A stretch of DNA of 13,866 bases from Pseudomonadota bacterium (GCA_029549705.1 JAKPIR010000263.1:1-13866), one strand, 5' to 3'; shown: positions 1 through 6,728, numbered from the stretch's first letter. Numbers and translations: made by a program. Notes: generated by a model not told the origin, from the sequence alone.

Positions 1-186
1 TGGCTCATCGGCAAAAACAAAATTGGCGTATCAGCAGGTGCTTCAGCCCCTGAAATATTAGTAAAGGATGTCATTCGCAAACTGCAAAGTTTAGGGGCGG
101 CAAACGTGCAAGAACTGCAAGGCGTGGTTGAAAATGTCATTTTTCAGTTGCCAAAAAACTTAACGCAAGCCAGTAAAAGAACTTAA
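1..186 (+). CDS. ispH: 4-hydroxy-3-methylbut-2-enyl diphosphate reductase, C-terminal 61 residues (partial)
   Basis: Only the 3' end is present; the gene starts left of the window and ends with TAA at 184-186. The reading frame from base 1 gives 61 residues containing VSAGASAPEILV and, further on, NVQELQGVVENVIFQLPK. These match the conserved C-terminal part of IspH (LytB), where the T/S-AGASAP segment lies near the active site. IspH is the [4Fe-4S] enzyme of the last step of the MEP pathway, reducing HMBPP to IPP and DMAPP in the cytoplasm. The third cluster cysteine and earlier motifs are outside the window, so activity cannot be judged. The 99 bases to the next gene show no clear promoter or terminator. 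Recognition rests on the C-terminal motif alone but is quite specific. Confidence 0.9.
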   Translation, partial: WLIGKNKIGVSAGASAPEILVKDVIRKLQSLGAANVQELQGVVENVIFQLPKNLTQASKRT

Positions 187-285
187 AGTCTTGCCAATCA
201 TGTTTAGCTTGAGCGGCTTTATGTACAGTATGGTTCAAATTACATACAAAAGACACTGTTCGCATCGCTTCCTTTCTGAAATATC

Positions 286-738
286 ATGAAAAAGTTTAAA
301 ACCCCCGTTTCAGCCCTAGTGCTTATTCATACGGCAGATTTACAAGTGCTTATCATGGAGCGCGCTGATAAAGCGGGCTTTTGGCAATCGGTGACGGGCA
401 GCGTTGAAGGCGACGAAACACCCTATCAGGCGGCGATTCGTGAGGTGTTTGAGGAAACTGGCCTCAACGCACTAGAATTTGATTTTCAAGATTGGCAAGC
501 TTCGAATGTATATGAAATCTACCCACATTGGCGGCACCGCTACGCGCCTGGGGTGGTTGAGAATCGCGAACATTTATTTGGCCTGCAACTTCCAAGCCCT
601 TTGCCTATCCAACTAGCGCCAAACGAACATGTGCGTTACGAATGGGTAGATTGGCGCGAGGCGGCGCAGCGCGTTTTTTCCTGGACCAATGTTGATGCAC
701 TAAAAAGATTAGGTGAAAGACATCAACGCACGCTGTAA
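286..738 (+). CDS. nudB: NudB-type dihydroneopterin triphosphate diphosphatase (Nudix hydrolase)
   Basis: This 150-residue protein has a complete Nudix box at residues 38-60: G38, E44, R52-E53, E56-E57 and G59, following the G-x5-E-x7-RE-x2-EE-x-G pattern. The glutamates bind the divalent metals used for pyrophosphate hydrolysis. The length equals that of E. coli NudB, and the segments around F32-W33 and WRHRYAPGV resemble this subfamily. NudB removes pyrophosphate from dihydroneopterin triphosphate, the second step of folate synthesis, in the cytoplasm. The ATG at 286 has no convincing Shine-Dalgarno sequence, but the protein begins directly with the first Nudix strand (TPVSALVLIHT), so this start fits. 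The exact substrate is inferred from family resemblance; another nucleotide-pyrophosphatase role remains possible. The gene lies 43 bases ahead of nadA on the same strand and may be co-transcribed with it. Confidence 0.85.
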   Translation: MKKFKTPVSALVLIHTADLQVLIMERADKAGFWQSVTGSVEGDETPYQAAIREVFEETGLNALEFDFQDWQASNVYEIYPHWRHRYAPGVVENREHLFGLQLPSPLPIQLAPNEHVRYEWVDWREAAQRVFSWTNVDALKRLGERHQRTL

Positions 739-781
739 AATAAACCCTTGTTAAAATATTTAAGCGGTTAAAACCAACACT

Positions 782-1879
782 ATGCAAACTTCAACCATTA
801 AATTTGAAAAATTTCAGGCCGCTGATGACGCCGATTGCCAGCGCCGTATTATCGCCGCGCGTGAAAAGCTTGGTAAGCGGCTTGTCATTCTCGGGCACCA
901 TTACCAAAATGAAAGCGTGTATCGCCATGCCGATTACACGGGCGATTCACTCAAACTTTCACGTTATTGTGAAGGCTTGGACGCTGAATTTATTGTGTTT
1001 TTAGGCGTGCATTTTATGGCAGAGGTGGCCGATATTTTAAGCCGTCCAGAGCAAATCGTCATTTTGCCCGACCTTGCCGCAGGCTGTTCAATGGCCGACA
1101 TGGCCAATTTGGCCAAGGTTGAGCGCAGCTATCGCGAGTTGAATAAAGTGCTGAATTTTGATGAAACCATCACGCCGATTACCTACATCAACTCTGCCGC
1201 CGACCTTAAAGCTTTTTGCGGCGAACACGGCGGTATCGTCTGCACCAGCACCAATGCGCCAAAAATTTTAGAGTGGGGTTTTAAGCAGCGTGAAAAGGTC
1301 TTGTTCTTTCCTGACCAAAACTTAGGCCGCTGGAGCGGGCATAAAATGGGTATTCCGCTCGAGCAGATGCCCGTTTGGGACCCAGACCAGCCATTAGGCG
1401 GCTTAACTGAGGAGCAGATTAAAAATGCCAAAATCTTGCTGTGGAAAGGCCATTGTGCGGTGCATCAAATGTTCCGCCCGCAAAATATCACGCAGTTCAA
1501 GGCACAACATCTGGATGGCTTGGTGATTTCACACCCTGAAGCACCTTTTGAAGTGTGTTTAAATTCTGACTACGTGGGTTCAACAGAATATATTCTTAAA
1601 ACGGTCACCGATGCGCCGGCCAATAGCAAATGGCTGGTTGGCACCGAGCTCAACTTGGTCAATCGTTTGGCTGAGCAAATGAAGCCACAGGGCAAGTTGG
1701 TGCAATTTATGAGCCATGTCGTGTGCGAATGCTCCACCATGGCGCGCATTGACCCGCAACATTTGGCGTGGGTATTAGAAAACTTGGCCGATGGTAAAGT
1801 GGTGAACCAAATCAAAGTACCAGAACGCGAAGCGACATTAGCAAAACTCACGCTGGACCGCATGTTGGCGGCATCTTAA
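782..1879 (+). CDS. nadA: quinolinate synthase NadA
   Basis: NadA condenses iminoaspartate, made by NadB, with dihydroxyacetone phosphate to give quinolinate, the pyridine precursor of NAD, using an oxygen-sensitive [4Fe-4S] cluster. The 365-residue product is slightly longer than E. coli NadA (347). Visible family marks are LGHHYQ at 37-42, GDSLKLS at 54-60, AAGCSMADM at 99-107, HPEAPFEVC at 251-259 and GSTEYI at 266-271. The probable cluster ligands are C102, C225 (in GHCAVH) and C315 or C317 (in CECSTM). Three cysteines in these places are typical. The ATG at 782 has only a poor Shine-Dalgarno match. nadB is not in the window, so the two genes are not adjacent here. The next gene starts one base after the nadA stop, so the two are probably translationally coupled. 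Confidence 0.95.
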   Translation: MQTSTIKFEKFQAADDADCQRRIIAAREKLGKRLVILGHHYQNESVYRHADYTGDSLKLSRYCEGLDAEFIVFLGVHFMAEVADILSRPEQIVILPDLAAGCSMADMANLAKVERSYRELNKVLNFDETITPITYINSAADLKAFCGEHGGIVCTSTNAPKILEWGFKQREKVLFFPDQNLGRWSGHKMGIPLEQMPVWDPDQPLGGLTEEQIKNAKILLWKGHCAVHQMFRPQNITQFKAQHLDGLVISHPEAPFEVCLNSDYVGSTEYILKTVTDAPANSKWLVGTELNLVNRLAEQMKPQGKLVQFMSHVVCECSTMARIDPQHLAWVLENLADGKVVNQIKVPEREATLAKLTLDRMLAAS

Positions 1880-1880
1880 C

Positions 1881-2312
1881 TTGACCGCCTGCCCCCTTTG
1901 CCTGCCAACGCCGTTTGAAACATTATGGGCGGATGATTTTTGCCGGGTAGTGTTATTGAACGACGCAGATTACCCCGCTTATTGCCGGGTAGAATTGCTT
2001 GCCCACGTGAAAGAAATGTCAGACTTGCCGCCGCCAGAGCGGGCAAAAATGATGAAAGTGGTGTTTGCGGTTGAAACTGCACTGCGCGAGGTCATACAGC
2101 CCGATAAAATTAACCTCGCCAGTCTTGGCAACAAAACCCCGCACATTCACTGGCATGTGATTCCGCGCTTTACGCAAGATAAACATTTTCCAAATTCACA
2201 CTGGGGTGAAGCCATGCGCGAAAGTCATCAAGCGCAACTCAGTGCTGAGGAAAAACAATTGCTGGCAGATAAAATAAAAGCGTATATTCAGTGCGCTTTT
2301 TCATCGACTTAA
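1881..2312 (+). CDS. HIT-family hydrolase (histidine triad), TTG start
   Basis: The 143-residue protein carries the histidine triad H88-I-H90-W-H92-V, the H-phi-H-phi-H-phi signature of nucleotidyl hydrolases and transferases that act on dinucleoside polyphosphates or nucleoside phosphoramidates. An N-terminal C4-P-L-C7 pair resembles the metal-binding CxxC seen in some HIT proteins. The start is TTG at 1881, one base after the nadA stop. A GGCGG stretch at 1867-1871 lies nine bases upstream. The next in-frame ATG (codon 46) would remove the conserved N-terminal strand, so TTG is the best start. The tight junction suggests translational coupling to nadA. A role in cleaning up nucleotide by-products is plausible, but the substrate cannot be read from sequence. 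The gene is followed by a strong terminator. Confidence 0.88.
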   Translation: MTACPLCLPTPFETLWADDFCRVVLLNDADYPAYCRVELLAHVKEMSDLPPPERAKMMKVVFAVETALREVIQPDKINLASLGNKTPHIHWHVIPRFTQDKHFPNSHWGEAMRESHQAQLSAEEKQLLADKIKAYIQCAFSST

Positions 2313-2352
2313 CCGTCAAAAAAAGGGACATTTTTAGCATCAACCTTTTTCG

Positions 2353-2400
2353 ATGCTCTGGAAGCCTTGTAAATAAAGGCTTCCAGAGCATTATTTTTTT
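2353..2400 (+). terminator. intrinsic terminator after the nadA-HIT gene pair
   Basis: A 16-base-pair perfect stem (2353-2368 with 2376-2391) encloses a 7-base loop and runs into a T-rich tract (ttattttttt, 2391-2400). The T tract is only on the plus-strand side, so it terminates plus-strand transcription from the HIT gene. On the minus strand the bases after this stem are A-rich, so it is not an obvious terminator for the convergent ferredoxin gene. A short alternative hairpin (2336-2341 with 2352-2357) shares the foot of the left arm. Confidence 0.9.
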
Positions 2401-2463
2401 CTCGGCGTAAAGTATGCTGTTTTAAAGCTATTTTTAACCTATATTTTTAAGGTGTTTTTCAGC

Positions 2464-2775
2464 CTAAACCACTAGCCGCTCCACCACTTTTCCGTTCAAA
2501 ATATGGCTTTCAATAATCTCATCGATATCTTCGTTATCAATAAACGTATACCAAACAGCCTGGGGGTAAACCACCAACACTGGCCCTTCATTGCAACGGT
2601 CTAAGCAACCCGCGCGATTGATGCGCACTTTGCCTTCGCCACTCAGCCCTAACTTTTTAATGCGCGCTTTCATGTGGTCAAAAGCAGCTTCTGCGCCCTT
2701 ATCTGCACAGCAGGCCTCATTATTTTCGCGTTGGTTGAGGCAGAAAAATACGTGATATTGAAAATGGCTGTTCAT
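2464..2775 (-). CDS. thioredoxin-like [2Fe-2S] ferredoxin
   Basis: This small protein (103 residues from the chosen ATG) has the cysteine layout of thioredoxin-like (Shethna-type) ferredoxins: C12 and C22 or C23 in the first part, then C57-x3-C61 in AGCLDRC. NEGPVLVVYP and the following VWY are typical of this family. It probably carries one [2Fe-2S] cluster and passes electrons in the cytoplasm; the partner is unknown. An ATG four codons further upstream (2785-2787) is possible, but its only Shine-Dalgarno-like bases (AGG) touch that ATG, too close to work. The same bases lie about 11 nucleotides from the chosen ATG at 2773-2775, which also gives the N-terminus usual for the family (residues shortly before HVFFC). 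It is the last gene of the mpl-tonB-ferredoxin minus-strand group, 45 bases after the TonB-like stop. The 151 bases between it and the convergent HIT gene hold only the terminator. Confidence 0.87.
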   Translation of the reverse strand: MNSHFQYHVFFCLNQRENNEACCADKGAEAAFDHMKARIKKLGLSGEGKVRINRAGCLDRCNEGPVLVVYPQAVWYTFIDNEDIDEIIESHILNGKVVERLVV

Positions 2776-2820
2776 CGGTGAATTCATCCTACAAATATTG
2801 AGTAAACCATCGCTGTGACC

Positions 2821-3795
2821 TCACTCCGTCGCCAGGCTGTCTTCTTTGGTAAACGTCCAGGTGCGTGTAATGCTTAAAATATCCACTTCATTACGAATAT
2901 CATCTGGAAAGCGCGCGTAAGGCGCGGCTAACTCAACAATTTGTTTGGCTGCATCATCCAGCACTTTGTGACCTGAACTGCGCGTGAGTTCTACAGATTC
3001 CAGTGTGCCATCCGATTTTATTGAAACCGTGAGTTGCAGTTGGCCGTAAAGTTTGAGGTTTTTAGCGGCTTCCGGGTAATTTAGGTTGCCAACACGTTCC
3101 ACTTTTTGCCGCCATGTATCCACATAAAGTGCATATTTATATTCCTTTGCCCGCGCGCCTATAAATTTACGCTTTGGCTTTTTCTGGTAATCATCCCAAT
3201 TTTTAGCAATGAGCGTCTCTTTTTTATCTATTTCGATGGCTTGCGCAATCATATCGGATGAATTAAGTTTGCTCGGCGTTTCCTGGTCACCCGTTTCTGA
3301 CTCTTTTGCGGTAGAAGCTTGCCTAGATTCAGACTCGACTTTTTTAGTGGCGTTGATTTGCGTCATTAATTCTTGCGCTTTTTGCTCAAGCTCGGTGACG
3401 CGCTTTTCTTCTTGGGTTTCTTCAGCGGCTTTTTTTGCTGCACGTGCGCCTGCTTTTACTTCAGTGGTTGGTTTAACGGTCAGCTCGGCTTTTTGTTGCT
3501 TAATGGCCGGCAACGGCGTTTTCATTTTTCGATCTTGGTCTGTATTGCCCCCGCGATCCAAATTTGCCTGCGCCAGCACATCTGCTTTTTCAGGTTTCGT
3601 TTGCGTTTTAGCGTTGACCAGCAACACTTCTAAGGTGGGCAAGCGGTCAGCAAATTTTTTAAGGTCAGACTCAAAATGAATACTCAACAGCACCACATGA
3701 ATGAATACCGATACCCAAATGGCAATGGCCATTGTGCTAACGTTTTTTAACTTAGCAAAAGGTGACATTTGAGAAGTGACTATCGAATTTACCAA
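2821..3795 (-). CDS. TonB-like energy transducer with helical (TolA-like) linker
   Basis: The 324-residue protein is built like TonB or TolA. It has a short cytoplasmic start, one membrane helix at about 20-40, a long periplasmic linker, and a C-terminal TonB-type domain at about 225-315 (YPEAAKNLKLYGQLQLTVSI, then SSG at 273-275 and LDDAA at 279-283). The membrane helix keeps S29-x3-H33 (SVFIH), the motif through which TonB and TolA couple to ExbB-ExbD or TolQ-TolR. The linker is rich in Lys, Glu, Ala and Gln with a likely coiled coil at about 115-152, rather than the Pro-Glu/Pro-Lys repeats of classical TonB. The start is TTG at 3795 with AGGG eight bases upstream, overlapping the mpl stop codon; an ATG at codon 10 lacks a Shine-Dalgarno. 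No exbB, exbD or receptor gene is adjacent. TonB-family is sure; the receptor it energises is unknown. Confidence 0.85.
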   Translation of the reverse strand: MVNSIVTSQMSPFAKLKNVSTMAIAIWVSVFIHVVLLSIHFESDLKKFADRLPTLEVLLVNAKTQTKPEKADVLAQANLDRGGNTDQDRKMKTPLPAIKQQKAELTVKPTTEVKAGARAAKKAAEETQEEKRVTELEQKAQELMTQINATKKVESESRQASTAKESETGDQETPSKLNSSDMIAQAIEIDKKETLIAKNWDDYQKKPKRKFIGARAKEYKYALYVDTWRQKVERVGNLNYPEAAKNLKLYGQLQLTVSIKSDGTLESVELTRSSGHKVLDDAAKQIVELAAPYARFPDDIRNEVDILSITRTWTFTKEDSLATE

Positions 3796-3805
3796 AAATC
3801 GTACC

Positions 3806-5185
3806 CTAAACGCTAAGTTTTAAAGCATCCAGAATTTTTTGATGCACACCGCCAAAACCGCCGTTACTCATCACCAGAATATGGTCGTTTGGCTGGGCGA
3901 TTGCTGCAATCGCTTGCACCATCGCACCTAAATCATCATAGCTTTTTGCCTTATTGGCTATTGGTTTAAGGGCTTCGGCAGCATCCCACCCCAAGTTCGC
4001 ACCATAACAAAACACCACATCGGCTTCTTTAAGGCTGGCTGGTAGCGCATCTTTCATCACGCCTAATTTCATGGTGTTTGACCGTGGCTCTAGTACGGCT
4101 AAAATGCGATTGCCACCCACTTTAGCGCGCAAACCAGCCACGGTAGTTTCAATGGCCGTTGGGTGGTGCGCAAAGTCATCGTAAACCGTGATTTTGTTCA
4201 CTTCACCTTTGGTTTCCATACGGCGTTTTACATTTTTAAATTCGGTCAATGCGGCAATGCTCGTCTCAATCGCTACCCCAGCGTGGCGCGCCGCGGCAAT
4301 GCTGGCAAGGGCGTTCATACGGTTATGCTCACCCAGCAAATCCCAAGCGACATGCCCTTGCAGCTGACCTTTAAATAGCACATCAAAAGCCCCAGTACCC
4401 TGCGGATTCGCGGCTTGCCAGTCATCATCCGTGCCGAATTTTTCTACGGGTGTCCAACAGCCTTTTTCAATCACACGCTGTAAACTTTGCTCTTTGCCAT
4501 TTGCTACAATCAGACCTATTTGGGGAACCGTCCTAACCAAGTGATGAAACTGCTTCTCTATCGCCGCCAAGTCCTCAAAAATATCCGCATGGTCAAACTC
4601 AAGATTATTTAGCACAGCGGTGCGTGGACGGTAATGCACAAACTTGGAGCGTTTATCAAAAAAAGCCGTGTCATATTCATCGGCTTCAATCACAAAAAAG
4701 GGCGAGATGCTTTTATTATCTTGAACCGGCACTTGTGGCAAGCGTGCCGATACAGAAAAGTTTTCTGGCACGCCGCCAATCAAAAAGCCAGGGGCTAGCC
4801 CAGCATATTCTAAAATCCACGCCAACATTGAGCTGGTGGTGGTTTTACCATGTGTGCCCGCTACCGCTAATACCCATTTACCTTGCAGCACATTTTCTGC
4901 CAACCATTGTGGGCCAGAAATATAAGGTAAACCTAGATTTAAAATAGCTTCCATCAATGGGTTGCCGCGGGAAACCACATTGCCCACCACATAAATATCC
5001 GGATTTAATTTTGTCTGCGTTGGGTCAAAACCTTCAATCAGTTCAATGCCTTGTGCCTCGAGCTGGGTACTCATTGGCGGGTAAACATTGGTGTCGCTGC
5101 CTGTCACTTTGTGACCAGCGGCTTTTGCCAACACTGCAATGCCACCCATAAAGGTGCCGCAAATACCAAGTATGTGAATATGCAT
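3806..5185 (-). CDS. mpl: UDP-N-acetylmuramate:L-Ala-gamma-D-Glu-meso-DAP ligase (Mpl)
   Basis: Mpl recycles peptidoglycan: it joins the released tripeptide L-Ala-gamma-D-Glu-meso-DAP to UDP-MurNAc using ATP, feeding it back into cell-wall precursor synthesis in the cytoplasm. The 459-residue length agrees with E. coli Mpl (457). The protein opens with the nucleotide-sugar binding start HILGICGTFMGG (4-15). It then has the Mur-ligase P-loop GTHGKTTT at 110-117, the EADEYDTAFFDKR segment near 167-179, the NNLEFDHADIF segment and, in the C-terminal domain, YDDFAHHPTAI. The YDDFAHHPTAI segment is the counterpart of the Mur-ligase DDYAHHP motif, and EADEYDTAFFD separates Mpl from MurC. Translation starts at ATG 5185 with only a weak upstream AGAG. 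It is the first gene of the minus-strand operon with the TonB-like and ferredoxin genes, whose coding starts within 10 bases of its stop. Confidence 0.95.
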   Translation of the reverse strand: MHIHILGICGTFMGGIAVLAKAAGHKVTGSDTNVYPPMSTQLEAQGIELIEGFDPTQTKLNPDIYVVGNVVSRGNPLMEAILNLGLPYISGPQWLAENVLQGKWVLAVAGTHGKTTTSSMLAWILEYAGLAPGFLIGGVPENFSVSARLPQVPVQDNKSISPFFVIEADEYDTAFFDKRSKFVHYRPRTAVLNNLEFDHADIFEDLAAIEKQFHHLVRTVPQIGLIVANGKEQSLQRVIEKGCWTPVEKFGTDDDWQAANPQGTGAFDVLFKGQLQGHVAWDLLGEHNRMNALASIAAARHAGVAIETSIAALTEFKNVKRRMETKGEVNKITVYDDFAHHPTAIETTVAGLRAKVGGNRILAVLEPRSNTMKLGVMKDALPASLKEADVVFCYGANLGWDAAEALKPIANKAKSYDDLGAMVQAIAAIAQPNDHILVMSNGGFGGVHQKILDALKLSV

Positions 5186-5201
5186 CTCTAAATTTTAACC
5201 T

Positions 5202-5210
5202 TTTATAACA
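5202..5210 (-). promoter_or_regulatory. candidate extended -10 promoter for mpl
   Basis: Read on the minus strand, TGTTATAAA (5210 to 5202) is an extended -10 element, TG-N-TATAAA, 16 bases upstream of the mpl ATG. No good -35 box lies 16-18 bases further up; the best match is TTTATT or CTTTAT. An 8-base palindrome AAGCGCTT (5210-5217) sits in the spacer. The resulting leader would be very short. This is a motif match only. Confidence 0.35.
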
Positions 5211-5284
5211 AGCGCTTAACTAAATAAAGTGTTGGATTATGGCAAATTAGTCGCTTCAGACTTTTCATGCAAAATATTTTTTTG

Positions 5285-5326
5285 AACGCTAAATTTTTTT
5301 GACAAAAAACTGAAAAAAACGCTAAA
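5285..5326 (+). repeat. two direct 9-base repeats (AACGCTAAA) in an A/T-tract region
   Basis: AACGCTAAA occurs at 5285-5293 and again at 5318-5326, start to start 33 bases apart, which is close to three helical turns. The bases between and around are runs of A and T of the kind that bend DNA. The second copy overlaps the candidate sigma-28 -35 element. It could be a paired regulator site or chance in low-complexity sequence. Confidence 0.4.
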
Positions 5327-5349
5327 GAAAAAAAACAGTTTGCCGTAAA
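5323..5349 (+). promoter_or_regulatory. candidate sigma-28 (FliA) promoter upstream of the EAL-HDOD gene
   Basis: TAAAGAAA (5323-5330), exactly 11 bases, then GCCGTAAA (5342-5349) resembles the enterobacterial FliA consensus TAAAGTTT-N11-GCCGATAA. The core TAAA and GCCG are intact and the spacing is exact. The three bases after TAAAG and two bases within the -10 element differ. A start near 5356-5358 would leave a leader of about 100 bases before the ATG at 5456. The surrounding A-rich sequence raises the chance of a fortuitous -35 match, but GCCG is not expected from it. Confidence 0.45.
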
Positions 5350-5364
5350 CCACTTAAGCGCATA

Positions 5365-5395
5365 ACGACGCGATTGATATTAATCCACACGTCGT
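5365..5395. promoter_or_regulatory. nested inverted repeats, operator-like
   Basis: Arms ACGACG (5365-5370) and CGTCGT (5390-5395) flank a 14-base near-palindrome, GATTGATATTAATC (5372-5385), with one imperfect base pair; both share nearly the same centre. The site lies just downstream of the candidate sigma-28 promoter and 60 bases before the EAL-HDOD start. It could bind a dimeric regulator. I do not recognise the regulator. Confidence 0.3.
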
Positions 5396-5455
5396 ATGAT
5401 AAGCCATCCCAGCCACAAATGGCAGAGTGCAATAAACCAAACGGAGTAAAAAATT

Positions 5456-6715
5456 ATGAACCAACCTCTTCCTGTATCAGCCATGGCAAGTGCGGCAGAG
5501 ATATTTTTAGGTCGTCAGCCTATTTTAGACCATAAAAAACAAATTGTGGCCTTTGAGTTGTTGTTTAGATCTAAAGCCAGTTTAGATGATGCCGATGTTA
5601 GCGACGACTTGCTCGCCACCTCAACGGTCATTGTAAACACACTGAGCCAGTTTGGTTTAGAGCAGGTATTGGGTAACAAATTGGGGTTCTTAAATGTTTC
5701 GGCTAGCCTGTTATTAAGTGAAACCGTCAATCTGCTGCCACCAGAGCGTATTGTGCTAGAAATACTTGAAGATGTGCCGATTAACTCACAAATCATTGCA
5801 CGTTGCCAGCAACTAAAAGACATGGGCTTCAGACTTGCCCTTGATGATTTTGAATATCGCTCAGAATATGACGCACTATTTCCGCTTATAGATTACGTCA
5901 AAATTGATTTAACCATCACCCCTGTGGCCAAATTACCTGAAATCATCAAATTTTTACGTAAGGTCACGAGCGCCAAACTGATTGCCGAAAAAGTTGAAGA
6001 AGAAGCGCTCTTTCTGCAATGTAAGGACTTAGATTTTGACGCCTACCAAGGCTTCTTTTTTGCCAAACCAACTTTGCTAAAAGGTAAAAAACCTCAACCT
6101 CATCAAACTACCCTTATGCGTGTGATGGGTGAATTACTCGGTGATGTTAACCTTGGCAAATTAGAAACCATGTTTAAAGACGCCCCTAGCCTCACTCTGG
6201 GCTTATTGAAACTTGTCAACTCTGTGGGCATAGGCGGCGGCAGACAAAAAATTGAATCCATTCGCCAAGCCATTGTGGTGCTTGGCCAAAAACAACTGAT
6301 GCGCTGGGTGCAATTACTACTCTACGCAACCCCTGATGGCAGTGCTGGCGGCACACTCATGCTGCAAGTTGCCAACCGCGCACGTTTAATGGAACTGGTC
6401 GCCAAGAAAATAGATCACCACCAACCTAATTTTAGCGACCAAGCGTTTATGGTGGGGATGCTATCGCTTGCAGATGTGGTGATGCAAACCGCGCTAGAAC
6501 AAGTGCTAGAAGAAATTGGCGTATCAGATGATATTAAAAGCGCTGTGTTAAACCATGAAGGCCTATTAGGCGAATTATTGGCACTATCAGATGTGATTGA
6601 AAAGGGTGATTTTAAAGCTGCAGAACAAGAAATTGAAAAACTTGGCATCAGTGCAAATGATTTACTCGAGATTCAGCTTGAAACCATGCAGTGGGCCAAT
6701 CAAATTACGGCTTAA
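5456..6715 (+). CDS. EAL-HDOD (YuxH/CdgJ-type) signalling protein
   Basis: The 419-residue soluble protein has an N-terminal EAL-type domain (about 15-205) and a C-terminal HDOD domain (about 212-400, around LLKLVNSVGIGG and SIRQAIVVLGQKQLMRWV). EAL domains hydrolyse cyclic di-GMP; HDOD domains mediate signalling contacts. The EAL signature reads E34-L-L-F-R38. Other active-site positions look present: N80, E102, D130-D131, K149-x-D151, E178 and Q198 in YQGFFFAKP. The DDFGTG loop, however, is DDFEYR, so loop 6 is altered. Activity is therefore uncertain; the family contains both phosphodiesterases and non-enzymatic members that affect motility. The ATG at 5456 has a good GGAG nine bases upstream. 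The gene stands alone, divergent from mpl and convergent with metH, with a possible flagellar-type promoter. Confidence 0.9.
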   Translation: MNQPLPVSAMASAAEIFLGRQPILDHKKQIVAFELLFRSKASLDDADVSDDLLATSTVIVNTLSQFGLEQVLGNKLGFLNVSASLLLSETVNLLPPERIVLEILEDVPINSQIIARCQQLKDMGFRLALDDFEYRSEYDALFPLIDYVKIDLTITPVAKLPEIIKFLRKVTSAKLIAEKVEEEALFLQCKDLDFDAYQGFFFAKPTLLKGKKPQPHQTTLMRVMGELLGDVNLGKLETMFKDAPSLTLGLLKLVNSVGIGGGRQKIESIRQAIVVLGQKQLMRWVQLLLYATPDGSAGGTLMLQVANRARLMELVAKKIDHHQPNFSDQAFMVGMLSLADVVMQTALEQVLEEIGVSDDIKSAVLNHEGLLGELLALSDVIEKGDFKAAEQEIEKLGISANDLLEIQLETMQWANQITA

Positions 6716-6728
6716 CTGGCATTACAAT

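Noticed and set aside
187..285. Promoter for nudB-nadA between ispH and nudB
   Set aside because: Only scattered partial boxes with wrong spacing (TTGCCA at 191, TACAGT at 224); nothing I can support.
3209..3679. 156-codon open frame on the plus strand opposite the TonB-like gene
   Set aside because: Its Ser/Phe/Ala-rich product mirrors the Lys/Glu/Ala-rich coiled-coil coding strand; no ribosome site and no family resemblance.
5299..5327. TTGACA at 5299-5304 as a -35 box
   Set aside because: It is a perfect -35 hexamer, but no reasonable -10 follows at 16-18 bases (CTAAAG or TAAAGA only).
5374..5400. Sigma-70 promoter TTGATA / TATGAT before the EAL-HDOD gene
   Set aside because: Both boxes match at five of six bases, but the spacer is only 15 bases, shorter than functional promoters normally allow; kept only as a rival to the sigma-28 site.
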